DNA of 64,000 nt from Polyodon spathula (GCF_017654505.1 NC_054548.1:30015774-30079773); one strand, 5' to 3'. Counted from the stretch's first letter, positions 22,961 to 34,944 are shown. The notes: a model not told the origin generated them from the letters alone. Numbers and translations: made by a program.

Positions 22961-23925
22961 CCCCCCACGTGGGCTGTGGATGTTTGGCATCCGCTTGTTA
23001 TTGGTGCCAGGAAGTCAGCCACCTCACCAGGAATTGCCCGGCGGCTATGGAATGTGGTATGACCTCCCATTATGTTCTGACAGCACCAGGTAAGTCCAGG
23101 GGTAATGAATGGGAGGGGGCTTGTATTGTTAATGTACAGTTCGGTGATGTAAATACCCATGTATTAGTCGACTCAGGATGTGGGCAAACTTTAATTAGAA
23201 AAGCTCTATTGGTGGGGGTACCTTGGTGGTCACGTGGGGTTGTGCTCATTTCCTGTATCCATGGGGATAACAAGGACAACCCCCTCACTAAATTAGATTT
23301 GACGATTGGATGTCATACCCACTGCGTAATCGTGGCTGTGGCTGAAAAGTTGCTATATCCAGTTATTTTGGGTCGATGGCCACATTTTGATACTATGATT
23401 AATAAAACGGTAAAGCCAGCCTCCGGTAAGACCTTGGGAGCAGCAGGGGAAACTATTGGGGATATTTTTCTGCTGCACACTGATTTGGTCCATTCCCGAT
23501 TTCGCCCAAGAAAAACAAAAAGAGAGCAAAGGATTGAAAAATGGGAAGGAATGTTAATAAAGCAAGGGTGGGGTTTGGTGGGGGAAACTTCAGAATCAGT
23601 CATATGCAAGGGAAAGGGGATCAGAACTCAATGTGACCTGCAGAGGCAGGTTACTGAGGCCCCCAGTGCTGAAGCTACTTTAGCTCTACTCGATATCCTG
23701 AAATTCCGGGACCGAGATGTGGACCTAGTGTTGGAGCAAAAGAACAACCCTTCCCTGGCACACATCTGGGGGCAGGTTCAGTCTACCAAGGGGAAGGACG
23801 TAGGGGACAACCGACCGCTAACATATCCTCATCACATTATTGTCGTGCACTTACTGTATAGAGTATCCCAAGCCATGCGCACAAGTCAGATTGTAACACA
23901 ATTGCTCGTTCCCCAGTCTATTTGA
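22961..23925 (+). pseudogene. Gypsy gag end and protease
   Basis: The frame shows a CCHC zinc knuckle (CYWCQEVSHLTRNC, C-X2-C-X4-H-X4-C). It continues through VQFGDVNTHVLVDSGCGQTL, where DSG is the retroviral-type aspartic protease active site, and LYPVILGRWPHF, the later strand of that fold. The linker that follows ends LVPQSI at an in-frame TGA (23923-23925). The same frame then runs on into the integrase zinc-binding domain, so this TGA is a mutation inside pol. The frame also reads upstream to 22831, but that part probably belongs to the adjacent minus-strand element. No genuine start codon is evident. Confidence 0.75.
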
Positions 23926-24610
23926 CTTGAGATCATGCGGTTGGCTCACGTTGTCCCATGTTTGGGTCATTTAGGTAGCGATAAGACTCGGGAACAAATT
24001 TTGGCTCGGTTTTATTGGATGGGAGTTTTTAGTGAGGTGACGAGATATGTGGCGGAGTGTCTGGAATGCCAGCAAGTAGCGCCGGGGTATCCTTGATCTT
24101 GTGAAAGAAGAGTGGGAGGAGCAAACAAAAACTTCCAAAAACGTAGTCAAGTATGTAATTATGTTGAGATACTGCCTGGAATTGGTTGATCGTTTGGCAC
24201 AATAAAATCTAAAACTAGCTCAGCATCGCCAGGAACAACAATACAACAAACAAGCATGAATTTGGACTTTTCGACCAGATGATAAAGTACTGTTGCTACT
24301 TTCCACATCAGAAAGTTGTATGCTAAGTGGCAGGGGCCATATGAGGTGATACAGGGAATTGGTAATGTAAATTATGAAATCAGACAACCCGTTCGCCGAA
24401 ATAAACTTTATCATATTAATTTGCTAAAACCCTGGAATGAAAGGGAGGCCCTATTTATAGCTGATGACAGTTATGAAGAGGATTTTGGTCCCACTGTCAA
24501 TCCACCGGCTACAACTTATATTCCGATGGGGGAACAGTTACTTCCGGATCAGAAACGCGAGCTCTACCAGTTAGTGGAAAGGTTACTAATGTTATTTCAC
24601 TTGCCATTAT
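23926..24610 (+). pseudogene. Gypsy integrase remnant (zinc-binding and GPY/F parts only)
   Basis: LAHVVPCLGHLGSDKTREQI followed by RYVAECLECQQ gives the HHCC zinc-binding motif of retroviral-type integrases, ending at about 24085. The DDE catalytic core that should follow is absent. After a short run of stops the sequence resumes at about 24300 with SKLYAKWQGPYEV, then NYEIRQPVRRNKLYHINLLK, the GPY/F module near the integrase C-terminus. Roughly 700-900 bases must be missing between these points if the family has the usual integrase length. Confidence 0.75.
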
Positions 24611-25527
24611 TACTCCACCAGGTGTCAGGATTCGGAAGAGATTGTACCGGATCCTGGAGAGTCGCAGGGGGCCTGTTCACAAGGAGGTGGAGGATATGCT
24701 CGAGCTTGGAGTCACTGAACCTTCCCGGAGCGAGTGGTGCAGCCCGATTGTGATGATGGGCAAGAAAGATGGCTCCACTCAGTTCTGTGTGGACTTTCGA
24801 AAGGTTAGTGCCATCTCCAAGTTCGATGCGTATCCAATGCCCCAAGTGGATGAACTCCTCAACCGTCTGGGTAAGGAGCGATTAATCTCGACCCTGGATC
24901 TGACGAAGGGATACTAGATTCCACTCACTCAGAGCTCAAGAAAAAAAACTACTTTCTCTACCCCAGATGGCTTATTCTATTTCTGGACCATGCCCTTCGT
25001 GTTACATGGAGTCCCCGCCACCTTTCAGAGACTGATGGACCAGGTCGTGGTTCCCCATCATCAGTACACAGCCATGGTGATTTTTAGCTCCACCTGGGAG
25101 GAGCATCTTATTAGACTTTTAGCCATCCTACAGTCCCTAAGGGAGGCAGGGATAACAGCCAAGCGTGCAACAGCCAAGTGTGCATTTGGCAAAAAAGATA
25201 CCCAATATCTTGGCTACATCATGGGTAATGGCTGGGTAAAGCCGATCGCCTCCAAAGTCCAGGCTCTTGTGGAGACGGCGATCCCGAGAACAAAGTCACA
25301 GGTAAGATCACTATTGGGGTTAGCCAGCTATTATCGCCGTTTATGCCACCAGTCAATAACTCGGTGGTATCTGGCGCTGCAAGCTTTCCACTATACTGTG
25401 AAACATCGTGCGGGTAAGGAGAATCAAAATGCAGATCTTTTTTCAAGGGAGCGGGCACCATTGGGGAATGCTGAATTAGCCGAGTATTCCTTCGGCATCA
25501 CTTTGAGGGGTGAGATATGTAATAGAT
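24611..25527 (+). pseudogene. Gypsy reverse transcriptase, catalytically deleted
   Basis: Reverse transcriptase blocks read VHKEVEDMLELGVTEPSRSE, CSPIVMMGKKDGSTQFCVDF and LISTLDLTKGY, then a stop (TAG near 24915). Next are FVLHGVPATFQRLMDQVV and KDTQYLGYI, ending with RSLLGLASYYRRL. The first catalytic Asp is present (LDLTKG). The second motif, normally an AYIDD-type block between HHQYTAM and VIFSS, is missing, so the paired Asp are lost. YYRRL then joins directly to ITRWYLALQAFHYTVKHRAG, the very end of RNase H, so most of that domain is deleted. Confidence 0.8.
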
Positions 25528-26170
25528 AGAGAAAGAATCGATGTTGAAAATCTCCCTCCCAATGAGAAAGGATGCCGTGTAAGGACAGTGGTATGCTGCA
25601 TCCTAGATGGACCACCTTGATGGTAGGTGGAAACCGGAAGGTAACCATATTAGGAGGGATGTGTAGTTGCAAGTACACAGAATGGCTCCATTGCAAGCAG
25701 CTGCAGGACGGCCCTCTATTGGAGAAACCATGGCGATGGGTTGTTTGCAAGGAGGACTGTATTGGTACAAAGGGGAAGCAGCTACGTCGGTACGCTGCCT
25801 TGCACTGAGAATGTAACTACCGACTGTAGGATTGCATTTGTTTTTTTACATGTTTGTTTTGTTACGTGTTTGTTTGTTGTCTGCAGAGGAGGAATACGGA
25901 GCCAGCGGCTGCAGCCATGGAGCCAGCCCGCATCACCAGAGCACTATCCTCACTACATGACACCAGCACCACCCAGCAGATTAAGAGCACACTTTCGTGC
26001 ATGGGATTATTGTGGAGTATTGTGTTTATTATTTGGGACTGAAAACCAGCTGTGGTTCTTTGTGTTCTTTTATTAAAAACACGGACGTTTTGGGGAAAAC
26101 GTAACTGTTTGGACATTGTTTTATTCACCACACCACTTGCACAGATCACAGTGCACCTAGACCAGTGACA
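25518..26170 (+). mobile_element. candidate 3' LTR of the Gmr1-like element
   Basis: It begins TGTAATAGATAGAG, soon followed by AAAATCTCCCTCCC, echoing the start of the LTR-like copies at 20322 and 26197, and ends AGTGACA. It directly follows a purine-rich stretch after the pol remnant. The middle differs from the other two copies, so it may be a diverged or rearranged LTR. Confidence 0.45.
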
Positions 26171-26196
26171 GTCAAGTAGATTTCTTAATGGGCTAC

Positions 26197-26970
26197 TGTG
26201 ACAGAAATACAATCAATCTTGGTTGTAAATCTCCCTCCTGACCTCTGAGGGCACTAAGCAGCGAGAACAGAGTTCTTTGGATTGGCTGGCATGACAGTTC
26301 TTTCCCAGTTCTTTTAGTTTGGAAGAAGGCTAGACTCCATTGCAAGAATGTATTGACCCGGAAGGGAAACGATGTAGCAGCTGCAGATTGTAGAGACAGC
26401 TGCACTCGTTTATCAAGGGGTCATGCATGACAGCATAAAAGGGAATGAATAATCGCAATCTGTTCCTTCACTTGGTTTTACAATTAGAAACTAGAAGGCC
26501 CACTAAAAACTGAAAACCATTTGTGAGTGTTTTGTTTGTTTGTGTTGTTAATAATTGTCTTGTTTGTAAACCACCAGATGGCTAACACGTATCTGGAGCT
26601 GTCACCTTGGGCCAGCACAAAGCCAGAACAACACTACACCACAGTTACAAAAATAACCTGTTATCACCCACCACGAGCACTGCTGCACACATCCAGGACT
26701 GGTGACTGTGTCTGTATTATTGTGGGGTGGATAAAGTGTGTTTATTATTTGGGCTGCAACCCATTATTATTACCTTCATGCACTACACATTGTTGTGTAT
26801 TGCCAAGGTTTATTGTTTGGTCACCAGACCTGGATTAAAAATAAATAAAATCCACTTTCCAAACTGGACTACAGTTTGTCTGTTTTATTCCTGCACTGCG
26901 TCACCTCTCCACCTGTTTTATTCCTGCACTGCGTCACCTCTCCACCTGTATCTACTCAGCAACCTTGTCA
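26197..26970 (+). mobile_element. solo LTR-like copy, Gypsy family A
   Basis: It starts TGTGACAGAAATACAAT and shares GTAAATCTCCCTCCTGACC, GACCCGGAAGGGAAACGATG and AATCTGTTCCTTC with the copy at 20322. A TATA-like GCATAAAAGGG lies at about 26434. It ends near CCTTGTCA, complementary to its start. Near its right end a 33-bp unit is duplicated in tandem. No internal region is attached. Confidence 0.55.
26883..26948. repeat. 33-bp perfect tandem duplication
   Basis: The unit beginning TTTTATTCCTGCACTGCG and ending CCACCTG occurs twice back to back inside the LTR-like copy. Identity suggests a recent duplication or strong homogenisation. Confidence 0.9.
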
Positions 26971-26979
26971 GAGCTACAT

Positions 26980-29694
26980 TTAGAAGAGGATGGATTTCTA
27001 TGAATAACAAGTAAACATTTCATTTCATATAGGCATAGACAATAGACATAAACCAATTACCACTACCACAATCAGAATGAGTTTAACAGTATACTCCATC
27101 AAGCCATTTAAATAGTATTTAACAGCCTGTAAATGCATATCTTAAAATGCATTGTATGTATTGTCCACTATATGGATACCCACAGGATATTGCTGGCCAC
27201 CGAACTAAGGAAATAAACTGGGATGATATTTAACCATAATATGAACCAAGGAATACAGCAGTAGATTGTATGAGCAAGAAACACATTTTTGTTTTAATTA
27301 AGATTGTCAACGGACTAGCAAAAGTAGGAAAATGCAACAATCAGTAGCAGCAGTAGCAGCAAAATTACATTCAAAATACGTAAGTGAAAAATATATAACA
27401 GAATGAAAAGGATATCCAATTACAATTACGTAATGTTTTAGTTGAACCCACTTGTATCAATATTCTGCAAGTGTTTAGCCACACAATACTAAATGGTGTC
27501 TCAGTACACTTATCTGAATTCCTTCAGGAACAAATATGATATATTTATTAGATTTTTTTCTACACCTTTTTAAAAATAAAAACATCAAAGGCGTAGGACA
27601 CTCTTAAATGAATTGATTATATACCACACCCATCCTCAGAATGTTTACTGTCCCCTAATGTATAGAGATTTTTAACACCTGTTTGGCAATAAAACCTCTT
27701 AGGATAACTAAATAATTTAGCACATAAGGTCTATTGAAGTGAACACATGCATATTTAGATAAAGAACCCAAATATATCTCAGACAAATATATTGAGCACT
27801 ATGTGGCCTATATACCGTAACTAGAGAAAAAAAAATACATAGGCATTGGTTTCTTAGATCTTAAAAACTTAATTAGCTTCTTTTAGAGGATTGAACATTT
27901 CATTATGGGGGTACATTTCACTTTTCTCCAGCAGATCAATAGATTTACACCCATGGTGTTATTAACTTCAACGATCTTCTTTTACAACCTAGATCAGAAG
28001 TGTGATTGCAGAATAGGACATTTAATGAGTAAGGTTTGCATTTGCTTTACAAATGGATGTATTTAACTGTTTAGGCTGGGGATACCTTTGAAGAAAATAA
28101 GTAAAACTGTTCTTTGAACTTAGACATTGGTAAGTTGCTGGGTCTGCCTTTATGGCTGGGTGAGTCACAGAGTTGTCAAAGGAACATGTAATACAGTTTT
28201 ATTTCTGGGCAACTGATCCATTTGTGGTCAGTTTGATATGTGAAATGAGTTCCAGCCTCTGCTGGCACCGATTGGTTACTTGTCTCTGAAAGGTCACATG
28301 TATCTTACATGCATAGCCACAGTTATTCACTCACAGCCCCATGGCTTTTAGAGGCTCCTTGGTTTTGGGAATTTCATACTCCGGTTTCTAGGGCTATATT
28401 TAATACTTTAATTTTACTGCTGAAGTGTGCTATCCTGAAATTAAGCATTTGTAACCTACTCACATTGTGTTGGTTATCCATTCTAATAACAGTCAAATTA
28501 AATAATTATTCAAATATATCCAAATATTTAGTGATGGTAACTAACTGTATTCTAAACTTTATCCTTGTGATCACCTTATATGAAGACCAAATCATAATAA
28601 CCCTGTCTGCCACCTCCCTCTAAAGACTAGTTGTTTTTTAAGAGTATTTACTTCCTTTTTGTTGGTTCTAATTGGATAAATTCACTGAATGTGTTCTCTG
28701 TGCTAATATTTTCAGTATATGTGTTAATAAGTCACTTTTTTATTATGTGTAGACCTACCATAGGTTGTTATTTATTTTACTTAAAACAGAAACTGACAAA
28801 TTAATTCTAGTAAATATGTTTGCAGTAATTTGTTCTTCACTAAATTGTACAAAAATATATATCATTAAAAATGCATTAGTTGTTTCTTTCACATAGTGCA
28901 GAAACCTACAAGGTATTACATTAGGTAAGATTTACTGTTATTATATATTTTTTCCTGCAGGCTCTTTAATTTCATTCATATACACGCTATTTAGTGTGAC
29001 CTGTTGTATATGGTAATGCATATACTGTAAGTTAATAATGACCTATTATGTTTGTCATTAAAAATTATGCTAATTCATAAATAAAATAAAGTACATGTAC
29101 TCACAGGCATGTGCTGATCAATTTATAAAATTACTGGTTTTGTGGACCCTTTTACTTTTAAAATATCTTAAAATTAATTAAGTGTTATATAATCAAACAC
29201 TGTATTCTGATCTATAAAGAAAAAAAAATGAAGACTTCTAAAGCAAATTCTCAGTAAATGAATGTATTTACTGAGAATAATTGATTTTGCTTGAATCCGA
29301 ATGTTTCACAGAGACTGCTGTAACATTACACCGTAGGTTATCAAAAGAACTGTGGCCTGAAAAGAGCTTCATCAAGTGTGATGTCATTAGAGCACATATG
29401 TCATCATTAATTAAAAGTAGTAACCCAAAATAGCATGAACACAACTTTTGGGGTGAGCACCTCCAAAATGTATTATTGTACATGGGTGCCAACAACCCCC
29501 AAAGGTGTGCAAAGAAAATGAACATGAAAATGAAAATTATGTGTCTCTAAAGGAAACAAATACCTAACACTAAGTCTGCTTGTAGAGTATAGCGTATAAA
29601 TGACAACAACTTGAAACTGTTAAATGCATTTAAGTTACTTATGTTTAATATTTTATCGATTAATAAGACCAGACAAATATTACTATACTCTGTT
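26980..29694. other. non-genic DNA
   Basis: About 2.7 kb of AT-rich sequence with no recognisable gene, transposon end or microsatellite of note. A 104-codon open frame at 28309-28623 has no family resemblance. Confidence 0.4.
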
Positions 29695-29965
29695 GACAGG
29701 CTGGTTTTAGTGGTGACATCAGACCAGAAATAAACACACAGCACTTTGAGTGAAATGATGAATGAAAGCGCTGCTGCTCGGTTTATTAAGCACGGAAAAA
29801 TAAAAGGTTTGAACAAACACAAAAGCACTTTGTAGAATAAAACAGCACAGTAGCCAAAATGAACAGGCAATAAACAGACAGACAAATGACTGGACGAACA
29901 GACACAAACAAGTACCGTGCTGGTTCTCCAGCACGTAGTAGCAATTGTTATACTTTGTTTCTTTT
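29695..29965 (-). mobile_element. LTR fragment, family B
   Basis: It shares TGRCATCAGACC..GAAATA, a block rich in AAACAA, and AGCACG..GTAGCAATTGTTAT with the fuller copies at 42727-43299 and 43788-45902. Similarity stops at about 29965, where DIRS-like sequence starts, so the copy is interrupted or truncated there. Confidence 0.65.
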
Positions 29966-30749
29966 AGTTCCCTTTCAATTCGAAAATAACCATCAAGTAT
30001 GGGATATCGCCCCCAGGCGGTAGGATTTACCTGAGCTTATGTCAAAGCTGCCGATAGGCTGGTGCATTCACTGACGTCTAAGCCTGCCCCCTTGTCGACT
30101 TAGAATACCCAGTGCACGCAGCATTACGTTCTCCTTTGCTTTCAGCCAGGTAAGTATAAGCACGTAAGTATTTTTCTCTCTGAGAATCACTTACATTCTT
30201 GTATTAACACTGTTATACTCGTTTTAGCTTTAAGCTTGGGAAGCTGGCTACTGCCCTTTCCCTGAACTGATTCAGTGTTAGCTTGCTGAGCGATTAAAAC
30301 ATTTTTGTTTTACACTTTTCACGCTTGCTCTTACTAAATGTTTTTATCCGTCTTGGCCTTTGGCTGCCCATCTTTTTTACATATTAATATTTTATTAATA
30401 TTGTTTCTATTTTGGTTGTTGTCGTGTTTTTTGATCTGTTCTCTCCTTTTAGTAGAATAGATCTTAGCAGGGGTACGCTGCACGTTCTGCCTACTAGGCC
30501 ACATATTGCAGCTTCAGTCTTGAGTTTCAAGCAGCCCAGGGTTGGAGCTTGCTTGTCAGCCAGCACAGTAATATCAACAGCGGCTTATACCAACTCGCCA
30601 CATGGTCATTATTAGCTTAGCTACGCGTTGTGCATTGGCTATAGTACCCCTCCATTAAAAAAAAAAAGAAGACAACTACCACAAACATGTCTGTTGTTGT
30701 GTATATAATACTGTATTGCATTAAAAACCATACAGGTGAGTTTGTAGCT

Positions 30750-31180
30750 CGAAGACCGATGCACACGCATTGGTGCGTGGCATGGCGCACCAACGCTTAG
30801 TGCACACGCTCGCGCTTCGACGCTCGACACTCGGCGCAAGTGCCTTGGTGCTCGGTGCACACGCTCGGCGCGCGACACTTAGTGCACGTGCATTGGCGCG
30901 CGACGTGGCGCTTCGACGCTCGGTGCATGCACTTGGCGCTTCAGCGCTTGACGTTCGATGCACACACCTCGGTGCTCGGTGCACACGCTTGACGCTTGCC
31001 GCAACATTTTGATGCTTGGTGCACGGCCTCGGCACTTCAGCGTGCGACACTTGGTGCACAAGCCTCGGTGCTTGGTGCACACGCTTGACGCTCGGCACAC
31101 ATATCTCGGTGCACGCACCTCGGTTCTTGGCACTGTGCTTCTATGTTCAGTGCACGTGCTCGGCACTTGATGTTCAAATA
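30750..31180 (+). repeat. degenerate CpG-rich tandem array built on a GCTCGGTGCACACGC motif
   Basis: Variants of CTCGGTGCAC, ACGCTTGACGCT and GGCGCTTCGACGCTCG recur about every 20-35 bases, with many palindromic GTGCAC hexamers. CpG density is far above that of the flanks. Both strands stay open over long frames because of the composition, but these frames resemble no protein. It lies in the DIRS leader just before the gag-like ORF. Confidence 0.8.
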
Positions 31181-31209
31181 TCGCACATCGACCCAGGGAT
31201 GAACCAGTT

Positions 31210-32395
31210 GTGTCGCTTGTCGTCCAGCTGGCGGTTCCTCCACAGACTCTGTCGGCTCCACCTGTACAACAGCAAGACCCACCCTTAGTGTCTTGGGATC
31301 TGGATGCATCAGACATGGAACACCTCCTCTATGAAGAGGAATTGGACACAGAGTCGGTCTCGCAGCACTCTGAGCAGGAGCCTGCGTTGGATGTGTTGGA
31401 GACAGATGACCCTTTGTGGTCGGTAGTTGAGCGAGCAGCTTGTCACTTGGGAGTTGAGTGGCCAACCGTGCAAGAACCTAGACGGTCCCTTTTTGAATCA
31501 CTGTCTGCACAGGTACATCATACCAGGATGCTTTCAGCATTCCCGGATTTTATCAAAGAGGTGCAGTCCACTTGGGGTGCTCCGGCCTCTTCTCCTGCCA
31601 CATAGCAAAAAGCTTCAGCTTTTTCGGCAATGCAAGGGGCGGATGCAGTTGGGTTGGCATCTTTTCCACCAGTAGATGTTGCTTTCATTGCTCTGGTGAA
31701 GATCCCGACACTATTGGGCTGACAAAGGATCTTGCATGCCCTAACAGGCAATGCAGGACTACGGAGGTACACCTCAAGAAAGGATATTTGGCGGCAACAG
31801 AGGCAGTCAGTTTATCTAATTTTGCTAGCCTGTGAACAGTGTATCAGACAGCGATTATTAAGGACCTCCCAGAATGATCCTCGTGTATCTTCGAACTGAA
31901 TTGGGGTTAGTTACCCAATTATTGGTGAGACTGGCCCAGTTGAATGCTAGGGCGCAGGGTTGGAGTATAGCTTTGTTAGTGGTGGCTAGAAGGCAGCTCT
32001 GGCTCTGGCAAGCAAGAGTTCAAGAGCCTGACAAGGTTCCCCTGTTCGATGCCCCTATTACACCAGAGCACACGTTTGGCCCAGTGGTGGAAGACATGCT
32101 CCAATGATCTGCTAAGGCCTGGGAGGCTTCTAAGCAGATGGAGCAAATGTGACCACATCAGGGTTTCCAGCCAAAAAGCCTACAACAACAGCAGCAGTGG
32201 CGTAGGACACCACCACACCAGCCGGCTTGCCCAAGAGGTAGAAAGCCCTCACCTGAGAATACTGCAATGCGCAGTCAGCCTGTTTTCACCAGACCACAGC
32301 AGGAAGGTTGGCATTCTAGAGGAGGCGGTAGACCACGTCCTTGTGGTCCCGCGCAGACCTCTAAGGAACGGCCACTGACCAAAAAGCCATGAGAC
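31210..32395 (+). pseudogene. DIRS gag-like ORF, broken
   Basis: The first 132 codons (31210-31605) are open and acidic, including LLYEEELDTESVSQHSEQEP and WSVVERAACHLGVEWPTVQE, in the style of DIRS/Ngaro ORF1 capsid-like proteins. After TAG at 31603 related reading continues in shifting frames (for example TGNAGLRRYTSRKDIWRQQR) with many stops. The assignment depends on position before reverse transcriptase and on composition, not on a diagnostic motif. Confidence 0.55.
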
Positions 32396-32539
32396 ATCCA
32401 GACAGCCTTCAACCCACCCCTACACCCCTCCACAGCTCCAATTCTGGCAACTATACACCGACGACATCTGGGTACACAAAACTGTAGCCAGGACAGTGAA
32501 GGACTTCAACCAGTTCAGCACTGAGTATGGAAATATAAC

Positions 32540-33720
32540 CGTTGCTGAGCAAGCACGCTATCCAGCCAGTAGACCCGCACCGACACATAATCCAGTCTCT
32601 CCGGTACGGCGACTGGTTTACCACCGTGGACTTGAGGGATGCATACTTTCACGTCCCCATCTGTCCCAGTCACAGGAAGTACCTATGTTTCACCTTTCAG
32701 GGCAAGGAATACAAGTTTCGTGTCCTTCCATTTGGCCTGTGACTCGCTCCTCGAACCTTTTCCAAGTGTATGGATGCCATTCTGGCCCCAGTGCATCTGA
32801 CTGCTGAACTATCTGGATGACTGGCTCGTCTGTGCGCAGTTAAGGGAGCAGTTGGTAGAGCATACAATGTGGGTCACAGACCTCATCCAATGACTGCATC
32901 TAAGGTGAACTCGGACAAGAGTCGTCTCGTGCCAAGCCAACAGATCGAGTTTCTGGGTCTGCATCTGGACTCATTGTCCATGGAAGCGACCTTATTGTCA
33001 CAAAGAGTTGCCTCAATAGAGCAGTGTCTCTCCCTTTTCAGGTTGAGAAGAACAGTGAGCATGACGTTATGTCAGTGCATGCTAGGGTTGATGGCTGCCG
33101 CCTCTCAGGCCCGCCCATTGGGCTTACTACACCAGAGACCTCTTCAGGCCTGGTTCAATGCCTTCCGGCTGCATTTGAAGCGAGACAGACATTGCAAGTT
33201 GGAGGTTTTCCAAATGTGCTGGAGAGCCCTGCGTTGGTGGAAGGTTCCATCCAATATTCGTCAGGGCTTGCACATGGGTCCCATCTTCCGGAGGGAAGTG
33301 ATCACCACAGATGCCTCAAACGAAGGTTGGGGTGCGGTCTGGAATGGGAAATAAACAGGCAGAGTGTGGGCAGGACCTTGGAGGTCAGCTCACATCAATG
33401 CTTTGGAGCTCAGAGCGGTGGACCTCGCCCTACGGTATTTCTTGCCGGTGCTTCAAGAAAAGCACATATTAGTGCAGTCGGACAACACCATGGTTGTGGC
33501 ATATATCAACCACCAGGACGGGTTGCGGTCCCAAGGGCTTCACCAGATGGTAGTATGGTTATTGCTGTGGGCACAACCTCGACTAACTTCCTTCCGGGCA
33601 GTCTATTTGCTGGGCCGAACCAATCACGCAGTGGATCTTCTCTCCAAAGGAGGTCCCCTTGTGGGCAAATGGCGCCTTTACCCTCAAGTGGTAGCGCGCA
33701 TTTGAGAATGGTTTGACAGA
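32540..33720 (+). pseudogene. DIRS reverse transcriptase and RNase H
   Basis: The frame gives RYGDWFTTVDLRDAYFHVPI (first catalytic Asp region), KYLCFTFQGKEYKFRVLPFG, then a stop. In another frame LNYLDDWLVCAQLREQLVEH keeps the YLDD catalytic pair near 32805-32820. QQIEFLGLHLDSLSMEATLL follows. RNase H shows VITTDASNEGWGAVWNGK, LELRAVDLALRYF and VQSDNTMVVAYINHQ, giving the Asp-Glu-Asp set, then RTNHAVDLLSKGG. Frameshifts lie near 32740-32870 and 33355, so no single frame is translatable. RNase H followed directly by a recombinase, with no DDE integrase, is the DIRS arrangement. Confidence 0.85.
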
Positions 33721-34119
33721 GTGCAGGTGGATTTCTTTGCTTCACGAGCATCCTCGCACTGCCCACTGTGGTTCTCTGTAAAGGACCTCGACAGCCCCAT
33801 AGGAGTTGACGTACTGGCCCACGAGTGTCAGCCAGGGCTCCTGTCTGCTTTCCTTCGATACCGATGCTCCCCACATTCTTGGAGAAGGTCAGGGTAGAGC
33901 AAGCAACAGTGATTCTCGTCGCCCCTCGTGGCCTCAGAGAATATGGTTTTCGAACCTGGTGCAGCTCTTGCATTGTCGCCAGAGGGAAGTCCCTCTGCGA
34001 GCGGACCTCTTATTCCAAGCCCAGGGAGGGCTGTGGCATCCGAGTCCCAAGCTGATGCAGCTATGGGTTTGGCTCCTGACCGGGAATGCCTGTCCGCCTT
34101 AAGACTGTCGACAGCAGTT

Positions 34120-34944
34120 ATTTCGACCATTCAGTGTGAGAGCTCCCTCTGCTAGGTCGCAGTACACGTACAAGTGGCAATTGTTTCAAGATTGGTGTCT
34201 GGCTGAGGGCTATGACCCAATATCGTACCCGATGGCAGTAATACTACAGCTCCTTCAGAAGCTTTTAGATGAAGGGAACTCTCACTCTACACTGAAGGAA
34301 TATTTAGCTGCCATAAAGACTTGCAATGTATGTATTGATGGGTTGTCACCAGGATGACATTTTTTGGCATCTCATTTCTTGAGGGGCGCAAGACGCTTAC
34401 GACCTCCAAAACGGACCAGCTTACCGTCGTGGAGCCTTGATGTGAAGCCCTTACCAAGACCCCATCTGAGCCTCTCCACAATGTGGAGTTGAAGCTCCTG
34501 TCTGTAAAAAACATGTTTTTACTAGCTTTGGTTTCAGCTAAACGAGTGAGTGAGTTATACGAACTATTAGTGCATCCCCCTTATACTCGCTTCACAGGAG
34601 ACAGGTCTAGGGTCTCCATGTGTCCTAATCCGGCTTTCTTGCTGAAGGTTATATCTCCAGCCCACGTGAACCAGTCGGTGCAGTTGATGGCATTCCATCC
34701 CCCCCCTTTCTCTTGCCTAGAGGAAGAACAGTAACACACGCTCTGCCCAGTGCAGGCATTACAGTGTTATATTGACCATACCCGAGGCGTGAGGCAGACA
34801 CAGCAGTTGTTTGTGTGTCATGGTTCCAAGACCTTGGGGCAGGCATTATCAAAGCAATGTCTTTCCCACTGGATAGTGGATGCTATTAAGTTAGCATATG
34901 AATCTGCAGACCTTCTGCCACCAGGGCCTCTACAGTTATATTGA
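34120..34944 (+). pseudogene. DIRS tyrosine recombinase, truncated
   Basis: The N-terminal SAM-like domain reads SARSQYTYKWQLFQDWCLAE, then STLKEYLAAIKTCNVCIDGL, with a stop at 34354-34357. The catalytic domain begins KNMFLLALVSAKRVSELYEL, which contains the first catalytic Arg. The frame continues through CYIDHTRGVRQTQQLFVCHG and ends SADLLPPGPLQLY at TGA 34942-34944. The H-x-x-R motif and nucleophilic Tyr, expected further on, are absent, so recombination activity is lost. Sequence switches to Tc1-type about 15 bases after the stop. Confidence 0.8.

Larger units (their letters stand above)
22961..25517 (+). mobile_element. Gypsy element with Gmr1-like domain order, internally deleted
   Basis: The motif order along the plus strand is: zinc knuckle, aspartic protease, integrase zinc-binding domain, integrase GPY/F C-terminal module, reverse transcriptase, and the end of RNase H. 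In most Gypsy elements integrase comes last; integrase before reverse transcriptase is the arrangement described for the Gmr1 group. The integrase catalytic core, the reverse transcriptase Asp pair and most of RNase H are deleted, so it is a relic. A purine-rich TTGAGGGGTGAGATA precedes a candidate 3' LTR at 25518. Confidence 0.7.

Noticed and set aside
30750..31180. CRISPR-like repeat array
   Set aside because: Units are degenerate, spacing is irregular, there are no unique spacers, and the surrounding genome is eukaryotic.
30721..31316. Minus-strand frames (HRAPRCVHRTSSAEAPSA style) as a secreted or Cys-rich protein
   Set aside because: They are by-products of the GTGCAC-rich tandem array and have no start context or conserved spacing of cysteines.
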